In this document: positions 22,959 to 34,087 of the stretch, piece by piece
Layout of the letters: every line of letters begins with the position of its first letter
How positions within the stretch are numbered: the stretch's first letter is position 1
DNA from: Reticulitermes speratus
Taxonomy: Eukaryota; Arthropoda; Insecta; Blattodea; Rhinotermitidae
Reading direction: 5' to 3'
NCBI GenBank assembly: GCA_021186555.1
Contig: JAJKFL010000330.1
Coordinates: 32,651,944-32,715,943, forward strand
DNA: 64,000 nt
The notes under the pieces: generated by a model
Database searches by the model: none
What the model saw: only the letters and a program-made list of their open reading frames with translations
What the model was told of the DNA's origin: nothing
Made by a program: the position numbers and the translations under genes

Positions 22959-23400
22959 TGTTTATGAAGCACCCTATTTAGCACCTCGGTAGTAATTTTG
23001 ATGGCATCGACTGGGGTTTCTTGCAAACTGCTTCAAGATGAATAAAATCCCTCTGAAGACAAAAGAAGTAAAGGTACGTTTCTGGCCAATGTTGTCCTAT
23101 TTCGCAGACAGCATTGTTTTTTTTTTTGAAGTTCCCAGTTTTCAGTCTTTTTGTCCTTCCTGTAAGAGCAATATTAAGACGAAAATAAATACGGAGCATT
23201 GGTGGAATGATACTCACAGGGGAAACCGTAATACTCAAAAAGAAATACCTGTCCCTTTACCAATTGTCCGCCGAAAATCTACAGAGTGTCTCACCTGGAA
23301 TGAAACTGGGAATTTGCAGTGAAAAGCCAGTAACTAAGCACTTGAAGCGTAGCGTGGCCTAATGTGGGGAAGAAAATTAACCTGAATACATTTAAAAATT
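22959..23400. other. Unassigned stretch
   Basis: Overlapping ORFs on both strands (22978-23238 minus, 23038-23322 plus) are not recognisable. No tandem array. Confidence 0.35.
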
Positions 23401-23403
23401 CAT

Positions 23404-24105
23404 TCCGTACCGCCCAGTAAACACTTTCCACGTCAGTTTTAAAAGGAATCATTTATGTATTTAACGTCGTATAGAGAAGGAGTCGCTGTTTGTTCAGAGA
23501 TATATGAGTCACAAAACTACAGTCACAAAACTACAGTCACAAAACTAGTCACAAAACTACAGTCACAAAACTACAGTCACAAAACTACAGTCACAAAAAC
23601 TACAGTCACAAAAACTACAATCACAAAAATACAGTCACAAAACTACAGCCACAGAACTACAGTCACAAAACTACAGTTACAAAAACTACAATCACAAAAC
23701 TACAGTCACAAAACTACAGTCACAAAACTACAGTCACAAAAATACAGTCACAAAACTACAGTCACAAAACTAGTCACAAAACTACAGTCCACAAAACTAC
23801 AGTCACAAAACTACAGTCACAAAAACTACAGTCACAAAAACTACAATCACAAAACTACAGTCACAAAAACTACAGTCACAAAACTACAGTCACAAAACTA
23901 CAGTCACAAAACTACAGTCACAAAACTAGTCACAAAACTACAGTCACAAAAACTACAGTCACAAAACTACAGTCACAAAAATACAGTCACAAAACTACAG
24001 TCACAAAACTAGTCACAAAACTACAGTCACAAAACTACAGTCCCTGAACAGCAGGCCTATGTATAGATACTGAGTGTTCAACCTGGTGGTACATGAAGTA
24101 ACAAT
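23404..24105 (+). repeat. Diverged 114-bp unit carrying a 14-bp array
   Basis: The left part (ccgtaccgcccagtaaacac, gtcgctgtttgttcagag) and the right part (gttcaacctggtggtacat) match the start and end of the long 114-bp unit variant. Between them (23508-24045) about 38 copies of acaaaactacagtc are found, at the position where normal units have acacataaatacag. The 185-codon plus ORF (23455-24012) is this array and is not a credible gene. Confidence 0.85.
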
Positions 24106-24639
24106 TGGTCTTTACAGTGTTAAGAGGATCCATAAAACATAACAAATAGTGACCACGAAGAAGGCACGAAGCACATTAAAGAAAATAATGGGGAGTCTTG
24201 GTAAACATATTGACCACTGTAGGAACTAAATCTTTAGCTTCGTATTACTAATGAATTATAAGGGCTGACGTGCGAAATTTACTAAGGAGATTGATCATAA
24301 ACATACATTAGCATCTAATGTAATGTTTCTAAGACAATATTCACAGACGTGGCGACAGAAATTTCATGAAAGTATTATCGAGCTATCAGCCGAGGCAATC
24401 ATGGTCTCAGAGCTGACACTTCTGACATCTGATTCGTCTCTATAATCAGGGTCAAGCTTGTGTCGTTGTAATATTTTAGTGAATGTTTGACCACATTTGT
24501 AACATATACAGCAGTAGTGTTTGCCTCCTTCCCACCTCATACATTCGCGTGCAAAAACATTTGTTTTTTATTCTTTGTAATTAATTAAGATCTGCTAATC
24601 TGGAGTGGCATTAAGCGGTATAACGTATGCAGACATGTC
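24106..24639. other. Unassigned stretch
   Basis: No gene, array or recognised element. Confidence 0.4.
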
Positions 24640-24967
24640 TGACTGACTGACTGACTGATTAAACAAACAACCAACTAAACAACTAACTAATGGACCGACT
24701 TACTAACAGACGAACTAACCAATCAACTAACAACTAACCAACTAACCGACTAACAGACTAACGAACTAATAACTAACCAACTAACCCAAACAAATAACCA
24801 ACTAAATAACCGACGAACTAACCGACAAACTAACCAACAAACAAATAACCAAGTAACCGACTAACGGACTATCGAACCAACCAAGTAACCGACTAATTGA
24901 CTAACCAGAGGACTAAACAACTAAGTATCTAAGTAACTCAGTAACTAACTAACTAACTAACTAACTT
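24640..24967. repeat. Degenerate 4-bp array, expanded LINE tail
   Basis: (GACT)n at 24640-24658, then about 300 bases of degenerate actaacyaac motifs, ending in clean (ctaa)n at 24943-24966. This abuts the 3' end of the minus-strand LINE remnant at 24968. The sister copy at 44354-44489 ends with only three or four agtt units. Confidence 0.85.
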
Positions 24968-25290
24968 ATGAAGCCGACTCCTTCAAGAAAAGCTAAGAAT
25001 TTCTCAGCTAGTCAAGAAATTCTCCACGTTTCATGGAACCCGAAGGTTCATTATCGCAATCACAAGCGACGGCCACGTGTCTCTATCCTGACACAGAGTA
25101 ATCCAGTCCACGCCCTCTGCCCAATTCCCCAAAGATCCATTTTACTGTTACCTTACCCTCTACGCCTAGGTCTCCCAAGCGGTACCCTTCCCTCAGGGTT
25201 CCCCACCTTAAACCTGTACACACATACCAAATTTAATCATTATCCTTCCTGTGGTCCTCGTGTTGAAGTATGCGGCCGGACGGAATGACA
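24968..25290 (-). pseudogene. Non-LTR retrotransposon C-terminal remnant (type A)
   Basis: The minus strand reads WPSLVIAIMNLRVP then a stop, the typical C-terminus of the type A retrotransposon seen at 1.5 kb. Upstream one sees the region matching GRPRRRGK and a G-rich tract. The 3' UTR matches that of the copy at 44.4 kb (tgggaatttcttgactagct-like). Frames are broken upstream and the 5' part is missing. The ORF on the plus strand (24968-25288) is an antisense shadow. Confidence 0.75.
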
Positions 25291-25880
25291 GATATGGAAA
25301 TACATATATGAATTGCTTTCTTCCACTTTATGCAAAATAAAAAAAAACTTAAAAATTGTAGGGATAACCAATTTTACTGCCATTACGTACACAACAGACT
25401 TTCAATGATTTTGAGGGAAATAGAGAGTTATCACAGATTCTGAATCATCCCCTTTCCACTCCCGGAGGGTACGTAGCCCGCAGTAGCAGCAGCCTGATCG
25501 CTAGCATTATCGTCAAGGGGGTGTACTGTAATCGCTCTGTGAATACGTTGTCATCCCCTCTGTTTGAATAACTCTAGAAGCCCCTTGTTCCACTGCCGAC
25601 ATATGTCGTGTCTGCCCAGAGCTCTCTCTGCAAATAGACAAGAAATTGGCCGTGTAACTGCCAACATTACAGCGCCTGCTTTTTTGTCCATGTCACTGCC
25701 TTTCTCTATGCTCTCAGCGCAAACAAACTGTACAGTTTGTAACTCGCATTTGCGGCCATTTAAGGAATTCTCCTTTCAACAGACAGCTTTATAGCTCCTT
25801 CATATGAAACGTAACTCTTGAGACAATTTCCTAAATACAAACAATGCCTTGGGTTTGAGGCTTGGATATGCAGCCGTGTA
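25291..25880. other. Unassigned stretch
   Basis: A plus-strand ORF of 76 codons (25564-25794) is not recognisable. No array. Confidence 0.35.
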
Positions 25881-27056
25881 ATGACGTCAGGTGTAACAGT
25901 TAACATTGCAGGTCTTAATATCTTCTGTCTTTTGGGATGTTACACAGCGTAGATTGGTAGTTACTGACGTTTCGGGATTACCTATAGGTTCCATCTTCAA
26001 GGGTTAATTTGAAACATCGGTAAATGCAATGACGTCAGGTGTAACAGTTAACATTACAGGTCTTAATATCTTCTGTCTTTTGGGATGTTACACAGCGTAG
26101 ATTGGTAGTTACTGACGTTTCGGGATTACCTATAGGTTCCATCTTCAAGGGTTAATTTGAAACATCGGTAAATGCAATGACGTCAGGTGTAACAGTTAAC
26201 ATTACAGGTCTTGATATCCTCTGTCTTTTGGAATGTTACACAGCGTAGATTAGTAGTTACTGACGTTTCGGGATTACCTATAGGTTCCATCTTCAAGGGT
26301 TAATTTGAAACATCGGTAAATGCAATGACGTCAGGTGTAACAGTTAACATTACAGGTCTTAATATCTTCTGTCTTTTGGGATGTTACACAGCGTAGATTG
26401 GTAGTTACTGACGTTTCGGGATTACCTATAGGTTCCATCTTCAAGGGTTAATTTGAAACATCGGTAAATGCAATGACGTCAGGTGTAACAGTTAACATTA
26501 CAGGTCTTGATATCCTCTGTCTTTTGGGATGTTACACAGCGTAGATTGGTAGTTACTGACGTTTCGGGATTACCTATAGGTTCCATCTTCAAGGGTTAAT
26601 TTGAAACATCGGTAAATGCAATGACGTCAGGTGTAACAGTTAACATTACAGGTCTTAATATCTTCTGTCTTTTGGGATGTTACACAGCGTAGATTGGTAG
26701 TTACTGACGTTTCGGGATTACCTATAGGTTCCATCTTCAAGGGTTAATTTGAAACATCGGTAAATGCAATGACGTCAGGTGTAACAGTTAACATTACAGG
26801 TCTTGATATCCTCTGTCTTTTGGGATGTTACACAGCGTAGATTGGTAGTTACTGACGTTTCGGGATTACCTATAGGTTCCATCTTCAAGGGTCAACCTGA
26901 AACATCGCTAAATGCAATGACGTCAGGTGTAACAATTAACATTACAGGTCGTGATATCTTCTGTCTTTTGGGATGTTACACAGCGTAGATTGGTAGTTAC
27001 TGACGTTTCGGGACTACCTATAGTTTCCATCTTCAAGGGTCAACCTGAAACGTCGG
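25881..27056. repeat. 148-bp tandem repeat, 8 copies, ribozyme-like motif in each
   Basis: atgacgtcag recurs at 25881, 26029 and 26177, giving 148 bp. On the minus strand each unit holds CTTGAAGATGG, ACCTATAGGT, CCCGAAACGTC, a decayed hammerhead layout with T in place of the conserved C. The last two units are more diverged. The frame seen at 26803-26988 (VFWDVTQRRLVVTDVSG) is a string I recall as repetitive in cockroach genomes. Confidence 0.9.
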
Positions 27057-28261
27057 TAAATAAATAACAATCTACTCTGTGTAACATCTCAGAACAGCGA
27101 AGATCTCATTTCAACTTCGGTGGAAGCCTGAGGTCACGCATTACAAGTCTCGATTACTTACCAACGACTTTACTGGTTATGCTGTCGTAATGTAAATCAA
27201 ATGCGTAATGGGACTCACCAGTCGCAGTGGCTGTTGATACTCACTGCAGCTGTCGTCCTTCAATAGGCCCGTTTTTTGAACCAAATACACCGAAGAAAAT
27301 CAAGACAGGCAATGTACGTATAACGTAACACTGAGGCACGTTCGCGTAACCATTGTTGCTATGAAAAAGCAGTAAGTATTACATATTCTCAGTATGTGTC
27401 TGTGGCCTTGGTTATCCAGCATGCAAAGCGCATGCGCCATATTATATTGTCATCTGTGGCCTGTCTGGCTGTACCATATTTGTCCACATTATCTCATAAA
27501 CGGCACGATTTTAGGAAAAATGTTATTGAACATAAAATGTGTGTTTTGATTTTCTCTACAACTTTTGTCTGACACATTTCTCATTCTAAGAAGAATTCAG
27601 CCAGATATTATCACAAATGTACATTGGTCTTCATGTAAAGTACCCGTTATTCTTGTCAGATTTTGATGAAACTTGAATTTTTTCGACAGATTTTCGAAAA
27701 TTTATCAAGTATCAAATTTCATGCAAAATTTGTTCCATGTGGACAGAAGGACGGACACACATGACGTCAACGGCTATAGTCGCTTTGTGCAGTTTTGTCA
27801 AAGCGCCTAAAAATCGTTAAAATAGGTTCATTGTTTCAACTAAATATATAGAAAAAAAATAAAATGAAACACATATAATTACTAATTTATTGTAGTTTCA
27901 CACAGAAGTAATAAATAAATTCAAAGTTATATATTTTATCACATAGCTAAAGATGGCGCCATGAAGGCAGATCTGATCGTCCAGAGAAACTGTAAAGCAT
28001 TACAAAGTTTTGTGTCACCTTCAGATAAGCGATTAGCTCCATGCTTTAACAACTTCACGCTCCTGGTGACAAAAAGTCCGTGTCTTCATATCATATGACT
28101 CGGAGACAACAGGTAAGAGACAATCAGGCCGTATCTTGTAGCTGGAATCGAAGTACAGGCTGGTAGATCGACAGCCAAAAAATAGAAAAGCCTATCAAAT
28201 TGAATTCTAATTAACTTAACATAACTTAACTCTATGCAACATTGTCCTACCTGAGAAGCTG
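27057..28261. other. Unassigned stretch
   Basis: No gene. About 27480-27830 has the look of an interspersed repeat, with ataaacggcacgatttta and ggacagaaggacggacac, but I cannot name it. Confidence 0.4.
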
Positions 28262-28525
28262 ACAGTTCCTCAGCTAGTTAAGAAATTCCCCGCATTTTAT
28301 GGAACCCGAAGGGTCATTACCGCATCCACAAAAGCCCGCTTCCTGTCTCTATCCTGAGCCAGAACAATCCAATCCACGCCCCAAACCATTTCATAAAAAT
28401 CCATTTCAATATCCTTCCATCTACGCCGAGATCTTTCAAGTCGTCTCCTTCCCTCAGGGTTTTTCACCAGAGCTATATATATATGCATGTCTCCTCTCCC
28501 CAACACGTGCAGCATGCCAAATTAA
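28262..28525 (-). pseudogene. Non-LTR retrotransposon C-terminal remnant (type A)
   Basis: A minus-strand ORF of 72 codons (28297-28515) reads [14 protein letters not shown] then [16 protein letters not shown] and ends VMTLRVP before the stop. This is the C-terminus of the same retrotransposon type as at 1.5, 25.0 and 44.4 kb. The 3' UTR (28215-28296) with gctgacagttcctcagctag lies downstream and a short (ttaac)n-like tail starts at 28216. The 5' end is truncated. The plus ORF 28299-28613 is an antisense shadow. Confidence 0.85.
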
Positions 28526-28849
28526 ATTAATAATAATTATTTGTTTCGGCAGAAGAATTAAGACTCCTGTCGTGAATGAAGCAGCAAGTCTTCAGGTTTC
28601 AACCAAGAAATAGTAGTCTGTCAGTAAGAGTACAGTAGAACTTCGGTTATCCGAAATTCGCTTAACAGAAACTCAGGTTAACCGAAACGCCTGTCAGGCG
28701 CTGCGACTCCCAGAACTGCCTGCCGCGAGACACCTCTGAGCCTCTCGCCGTCAGTTTGCTGTCAAAAGTTGACGTGTGCGGACGAGTGTCAAATTGACAT
28801 GTGTGCTGCTTACAGTGCAGTTGTAACATTTGTGTGACGGTGATTGCAA

Positions 28850-30331
28850 ACATGTCGGCTGGACGAAACGTGTTGTGATGACAACTGAACGAAATTGGAG
28901 GTGTGAGACGAATTGAAAGTGGCGAGATCTTGCGAAACGTGTTGTGATGACAACTGAACAGAAATTGGAGGTTGTGAGACGAATTGAAAGTGGCCAGATG
29001 TTGCGAAACGTGTTGTAATGACAACTGAACAGAAATTGGAGGTTGTGAGACGAATTGAAAGTGGCGAGATGTTGCGAAATGTGTTGTAATGACAACTGAA
29101 CAGAAATTGGAGGTTGTGAGACGAATTGAACGTGGCGAGATGTTGCGAAATGTGTTGTAATGACAACTGAACAGAAATTGGAGGTTGTGAGACGAATTGA
29201 ACGTGGCGAGATGTTGCGAAATGTGTTGTGATGACAACTGAACAGAAATTGGAGGTTGTGAGACGAATTGAAACGTGGCCGAGATGTTGCGAAATGTGTT
29301 GTAATGACAACTGAACAGAAATTGGAGGCTGTGAGACGAATTGAACGTGGCGAGATGTTGCGAAATGTGTTGTGATGACAACTGAACAGAAATTGGAGGC
29401 TGTGAGACGAATTGAACGTGGCGAGATCTTGCGAAACGCTGTTGTAATGACAACTGAACGAAATTGGAGGTTGTGAGACGAATTGAACGTGGCGAGATCT
29501 TGCGAAACGCGTTGTAATGACAACTGAACGGAAATTGGAGGTTGTGAGACGAATTGAACGTGGCGAGATCTTGCGAAACGCGTTGTAATGACAACTGAAC
29601 GGAAATTGGAGGTTGTGAGACGAATTGAACGTGGCGAGATCTTGCGAAATGTGTTGTGATGACAACTGAACAAAATTGGAGGTTTGAGCATGAACGTGGC
29701 ATTGCGAATGTTGTATGACAACTGACGATTGGAGGTGGAACGAATTGAACGTGGCGAGATCTTGCGAAACGCGTTGTAATGACAACTGAACGGAAATTGG
29801 AGGTTGTGAGACGAATTGAACGTGGCGAGATCTTGCGAAATGTGTTGTGATGACAACTGAACAGAAATTGGAGGTTGTGAGACGAATTGAACGTGGCGAG
29901 ATCTTGCGAAACGTCGTTGTAATGACAACTGAACGGAAATTGGAGGTTGTGAGACGAATTGAACGTGGCGAGATCTTGCGAAACGCGTTGTAATGACAAC
30001 TGAACGGAAATTGGAGGTTGTGAGACGAATTGAACGTGGCGAGATCTTGCGAAACGCGTTGTAATGACAACTGAACGGAAATTGGAGGTTGTGAGACGAA
30101 TTGAACGTGGCGAGATCCTGCGAAATGTGTTGTGATGACAACTGAACAGAAATTGGAGTTGGATGAGACGAATTGAACGTGGCGAGATCTTGCGAAATGT
30201 CGCGGGAGATTTCGGTGTTGGCATATCAACGGTTTGAGACTGGGTCAAATCGAAACGCGAAGAACATTCGACTCAAATGCAGAATGGAGCGACATTGCAG
30301 CCAAAAAACGTTGTGAAAAAAAAAGTTCAAA
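28850..30331 (+). pseudogene. Tigger transposase N-terminus, expanded and broken
   Basis: In the plus frame the first copy begins at ATG 28850 (MSAG) and then would read VVMTTEQKLEVVRRIE, SGEILRNV. After the last array unit it continues RNVAGDFGVGISTV, a stop, DWVKSKREEHSTQMQN. EKLEV..I..G followed by FGVGISTV is the pattern of the psq-type helix-turn-helix that begins CENP-B/Tigger transposases. Known transposases continue with a second DNA-binding domain and the DDE domain; neither is here. Frame shifts and stops make it a pseudogene. Confidence 0.8.
28862..30205. repeat. 71-bp minisatellite inside transposase, about 19 copies
   Basis: gcgaaa recurs at 28932, 29003 and 29074, so the period is 71 bp. 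Units run from cgtgttgtgatgacaactga through ggttgtgagacgaattgaa to gcgagatcttgcgaaa. Because 71 is not a multiple of 3 and the minus strand of the unit has no stops, three overlapping minus-strand ORFs of 443-528 codons appear; they are artefacts. One unit near 29680-29740 is badly degraded. Confidence 0.95.
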
Positions 30332-30359
30332 CCAAAATATCAGATTTTTTCGTAGAAAT

Positions 30360-30480
30360 TTGTAGTGCTGTATTGTATCTGTAAATATCGTACACTTTGT
30401 TGTGTTGTATTGTATCTGTAAATATCGTACACTTTGTAGTGCTGTATTGTATCTGTAAATATCGTACACTTTGTAGTGTC
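30360..30480. repeat. 39-bp triplicate near Tigger 3' end
   Basis: Three copies of gtattgtatctgtaaatat followed by cgtacactttgtagtgctg. Confidence 0.9.
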
Positions 30481-30631
30481 GTAAATTTTATTAACATAAG
30501 ACGTGTTTTCTGACTAAATGTTATTTTATTGCACCTTATCACGTCAAGCCGAATTTCCGAATTATCCGAAATATTGCTTATCCGAAATCGGGTTCGCCCC
30601 CTTTATTTCGGATAATCGACGTTCTACTGTA

Positions 30632-31220
30632 TTAGTGAAAGAATTGTTTCATTATCTCGTGAGATAATTTTGCCAGAGATCACTGCAGACAGCTCCCCTG
30701 CTCCCTGTTCCCATGACCGAACACCGCAGACCCGCCATGTTGATCAATACTTAGTCTTCGCAATTTTGCGGCAGTTTAGTCACAGGCGAGGTAACAAAAA
30801 GAGACGACGCTCCGAAATCATAGACAAGGGATGACGAGAGGGCCCTCACATCGGAAGCAATTAAATGAGAAATGCTTCATTTATTCCTGTGATAAACGGT
30901 CTGTTCAAGTTGCATCACTGCCCTTTAGATGTGTAAAGGGATTAAGCTGTATTGGTGAAAGAAGCTACGCAATTATTTCAGTAATGCAGCGTGGGAAAGA
31001 CGGAAGTGGAGGACGTCCAAATTGACTGACAGGCTATACTGGTGGTTGCATACCTCAGCCTGCAGTTGCAACTATTAAACCACGAATATTTACGTGGGAG
31101 CAAAAGTGTTACTATCTTAATATTGTAAATAATTTACTGTTTACTAAATTCATCTAAGTTTTATATTGTTATAAATGAAAAAAAGTGTAGGGGCGAGAAA
31201 TATGTAGAGAATTATGCAAT
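30632..31220. other. Unassigned stretch
   Basis: A 64-codon plus ORF (30831-31025) is not recognisable. No array. Confidence 0.35.
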
Positions 31221-31307
31221 ATGAAGAAGATATCACACATTTCTCAAACCAACAAAATGCACACTTCTTATTTATTATACAATATATCTTCATTTTAAGT
31301 AAAGTCA

Positions 31308-31352
31308 GTCCGACATGTTTCGGTTCCCTTTTATGGAACCATCATCAGGGAC
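31308..31352 (-). ncRNA. Hammerhead ribozyme-like motif, left arm
   Basis: Minus strand: stem I GTCC/GGAC (4 bp), core CTGATGA (rc of 31342-31348), one extra T, stem II GGTTCC/GGAACC, GAAA, stem III ACATGT, cleavage-site C. All core bases match the hammerhead consensus apart from the extra T. Confidence 0.75.
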
Positions 31353-31458
31353 CCGTATCGTGAGTTACACAAAATCATAAAACAACAAATAATGGTACAT
31401 ATTAAAATTTCAAGATGTAAAATGTAGGTTTTGTGATTTTGTGTTACTCACGATACTG

Positions 31459-31503
31459 GTCCCTGATGATGGTTCCATAAAAGGGAACCGAAACATGTCG
31501 GAC
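31459..31503 (+). ncRNA. Hammerhead ribozyme-like motif, right arm
   Basis: Plus-strand twin of the left-arm motif: GTCC (31459-31462), CTGATGA (31463-31469), GGTTCC/GGAACC, GAAA, ACATGT, C (31499), GGAC (31500-31503). Confidence 0.75.
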
Positions 31504-31620
31504 TGACTTTACTTAAAATGAAGATATATTGTATAATAAATAAGAAGTGTGCATTTTGTTGGTTTAAGAAATGTGTGATCGAATTAAAATACACTGTATG
31601 GAAATATGAAATGAAGAAGA

Positions 31621-33919
31621 AAATTTGGTTAGCTTGGTTTTGATCGATAATTTGGAAATTACGGGCTGTAATGGAGGTGCAGAGGAGGAAGACGTCTCGT
31701 ATGAAATGAAGTACTGTATATTGCGGAAATGTAAAGAGACACAGAAATGGAGAAAAAATATTTGAACGATAAATTGTTAAACATAAATGAATAAATATCA
31801 CATAAGATAATATTCAGTTTAACCATGACTATAGAATTTAAAATTTACAAGCTTCCATATAAATTAAAATGTAATTGTAAAAACCAATTGGAAAAAAAAA
31901 TACTGCAATATTTAGAGGGGTTGAACGAGGAAGTATTATAAATTCAAAGTCATTATTGTATAAAATAATTTAGGCCAGAATAGAAATTTTAAAAAGAGAA
32001 AAAGTATTATAAGACAAAATTTAGTCATTAACGATTAGCACAGTGGCAATGCACTGTCAAAAAGCTGTTGTTACCAGTCACATCCAAAGGAACGTACTTC
32101 AAACTCAACATATAAATTTGATTTTTAAAACGCTATTACAAAGTTTCCTAGACAAAGCTCCTTCGCATGACGCCTGAACATAATATTTACACAATAATCC
32201 AAGCAGTCTCTAGCTAAGGTTTACACATAGCTTTAGAATTCTCAGATCTTGAATATATATATATATGCAAATGTGTTATATCAAGAAAGGTAAAATGTAA
32301 GGAAAATTATGCTGAAGGATAGACGTTAAAGCCTAAGGACTAGAACTGTGGTAAAAGGTGTTGGCATGTAATTAACTTTTGTTAAAGTGGGCCTTCTCTT
32401 TTTGTATGACGCAAAATAACAGTATAACGGGCTTGTAAAGGGTGTTTTATTTCCTACTTGACCGAGAAGATCCGGTCCGACGCTCTAGTAAATTTTTATT
32501 AGACTTTCTGAAGGTTATCATCACTGCGATAGTTCGTCTATCTCCTGTCATCGACTGTTAAACCTCCCCGACACTCGGCGTAGGACGCAACTCTGGCAGA
32601 GCGTCGGGCGGAGCGTTGGGCCGGCGCTTGTCTGTCAAGCGAGAAAAAGAGCATCCTGTATTTTCCAAAGCTTTCTTTTCCATAGCGATAGCCAATTAAT
32701 TGTTAGACTTAAATCTTAATTTAATTAATTCTTTGGTGTGGAACTTGTGAAATTATTAGATCTGTTTAAAAAGACGTAGAAACGTAGGCTGAGTTCCGCA
32801 CGACAAACTACGACACACAGATCTGTACAGTGGCTTCTACAGCAGTTCACAAGTCTGTCACAATCGTTTCTCCACCGCGCAGTAAACATTGACCGTAAAA
32901 CTGCAGGAGGAAGACACGACATAAAGCAATTTATATCGCTTACCCAGCACAAAAACCTCACCCTCTAGAAGCGATATAGCATCCTGTGATAAATCAGCCG
33001 TATGAAGCGTGACATAAAGGGATGATAATAGATGCTGACATGTCAGTAGTTAGCCTGTTAGCCGTGTCAGTGCTACAATTACTGATACCTCCCTCTCTTC
33101 TGATAACTTCGTTGCGCTACCCTTTTATACAGATCAGCGCCTCGAGGCTCCCCCCCACAACCCCCCCCCACCATCCCAAGGCCTGTCCCACACCCACTCA
33201 TTCACGGTTAGTTCAAGACCAGCCTAGACCCGGACATACCCCTTAAAAAGAGACCCCCATAGCACAGGCTGCCGTAGGCTTCATATAAAAATAAAGGTTC
33301 GCAGTGACGCCATGTTTGTGTTCTTCACCCAGTAATATTTTATAAAAAAAGTGAAGCTAAATATTAAAAAATATTATGATAATGTAAAATTTAAAGAGGT
33401 TAATTTCTCCCCGTGTTTATCTGAATATCACATCACGAAGATGTATGGAGAAGTGGAGCTATATCTCCGTACATTCTTGATCTATTTACTAGATGAGTGG
33501 GTAGAGTGGATTTCATTGCCGGGACGCAATACAGTGAGGCCGCAGCCCCTTATAAGCTATATTTAAGACAGGGGGCTTGGTGGGTCCCAGTTTTGTTCCG
33601 CAATGTTAATAGAATACAAAACTGAACTTTCGGGAATGGAATCCCTGTTATGAGTCGTACATTCCATAGCCTAACAGCTACACCGACTATACTAGCTCCA
33701 GAAATATCTCCGTCTTACGTTAATATTAAACGTTTAAAATAAGGTGGTAATTATATATACAGTATCAGTATATTTACCAATCATAAAAGTTGTATTTCGC
33801 CCACACAGTGGATTCATCTGTTCCACATAATTCACACACACAGCCATTAAGTCCGCGTCACAGTTTAACAACAAAAATGTTCAAGCCTAATCCTTACTCT
33901 ATGTGTAATTTTCCCTATC
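31621..33919. other. Unassigned, long stretch without recognisable repeats
   Basis: About 2.3 kb with no array. ORFs at 32725 (minus), 33022 and 33351 (plus) are short and unrecognised. 33140-33190 is C-rich. 32870-32895 (ccgcgcagtaaacattg) resembles the start of the 114-bp unit. No gene can be supported. Confidence 0.4.
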
Positions 33920-34048
33920 ACTGATTTATAAATTTCACACTGTTGCCACCGTGCATCTTCGTCATATTAAATTACGTTATAGACCAACTGATGCACACTA
34001 AAACCACTTTTTTAAGTAGCTTTATTATTAAAATTTTTAAAAATTGTA

Positions 34049-34087
34049 CCCCTACACGTGTTTCGATCCTAGGATCATCGTCAGGGG
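34049..34087 (-). ncRNA. Hammerhead ribozyme-like motif, left arm
   Basis: Minus strand: CCC, CTGACGA (rc of 34078-34084), stem II GATC/GATC, GAAA, stem III ACAC/GTGT palindrome, cleavage-site A, GGGG. Stem I has 3 bp. Confidence 0.65.

Larger units (their letters stand above)
28633..30629 (+). mobile_element. Tigger/pogo-type DNA transposon, internally rearranged
   Basis: The left end CAGTAGAACTTCGGTTATCC (28633) and right end rc CAGTAGAACGTCGATTATCC (ending 30629) are terminal inverted repeats, with TA on each side (28631-28632, 30630-30631). These ends are typical of Tigger elements of the pogo/Tc1-mariner superfamily. Inside lie a possible start ATG, the remnant transposase start expanded to an array, a short tail of transposase, and a 39-bp triplicated segment. 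No DDE catalytic region is present, so this copy cannot make transposase. Confidence 0.85.
31221..31620. mobile_element. Ribozyme foldback element, two opposed hammerheads (380 bp)
   Basis: Arms 31234-31383 and 31427-31577 are near-perfect inverted repeats of about 150 bp with a 43-bp loop. Exact 10-bp direct repeats atgaagaaga (31221-31230, 31611-31620) flank it. The right end carries about 33 extra bases not present on the left, including tacactgtatgg, a likely diverged form of the one-sided block. The minus ORF 31448-31801 is incidental. Confidence 0.85.

Noticed and set aside
23455..24012. 185-codon plus ORF rich in SHKTTVTKLQ
   Set aside because: Translation of a 14-bp array; frame changes are hidden because most frames lack stops.
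28662..30248. Three overlapping minus-strand ORFs of 443-528 codons
   Set aside because: They are antisense to a Tigger transposase remnant, and arise because the 71-bp unit lacks stops on that strand while its length shifts frame.
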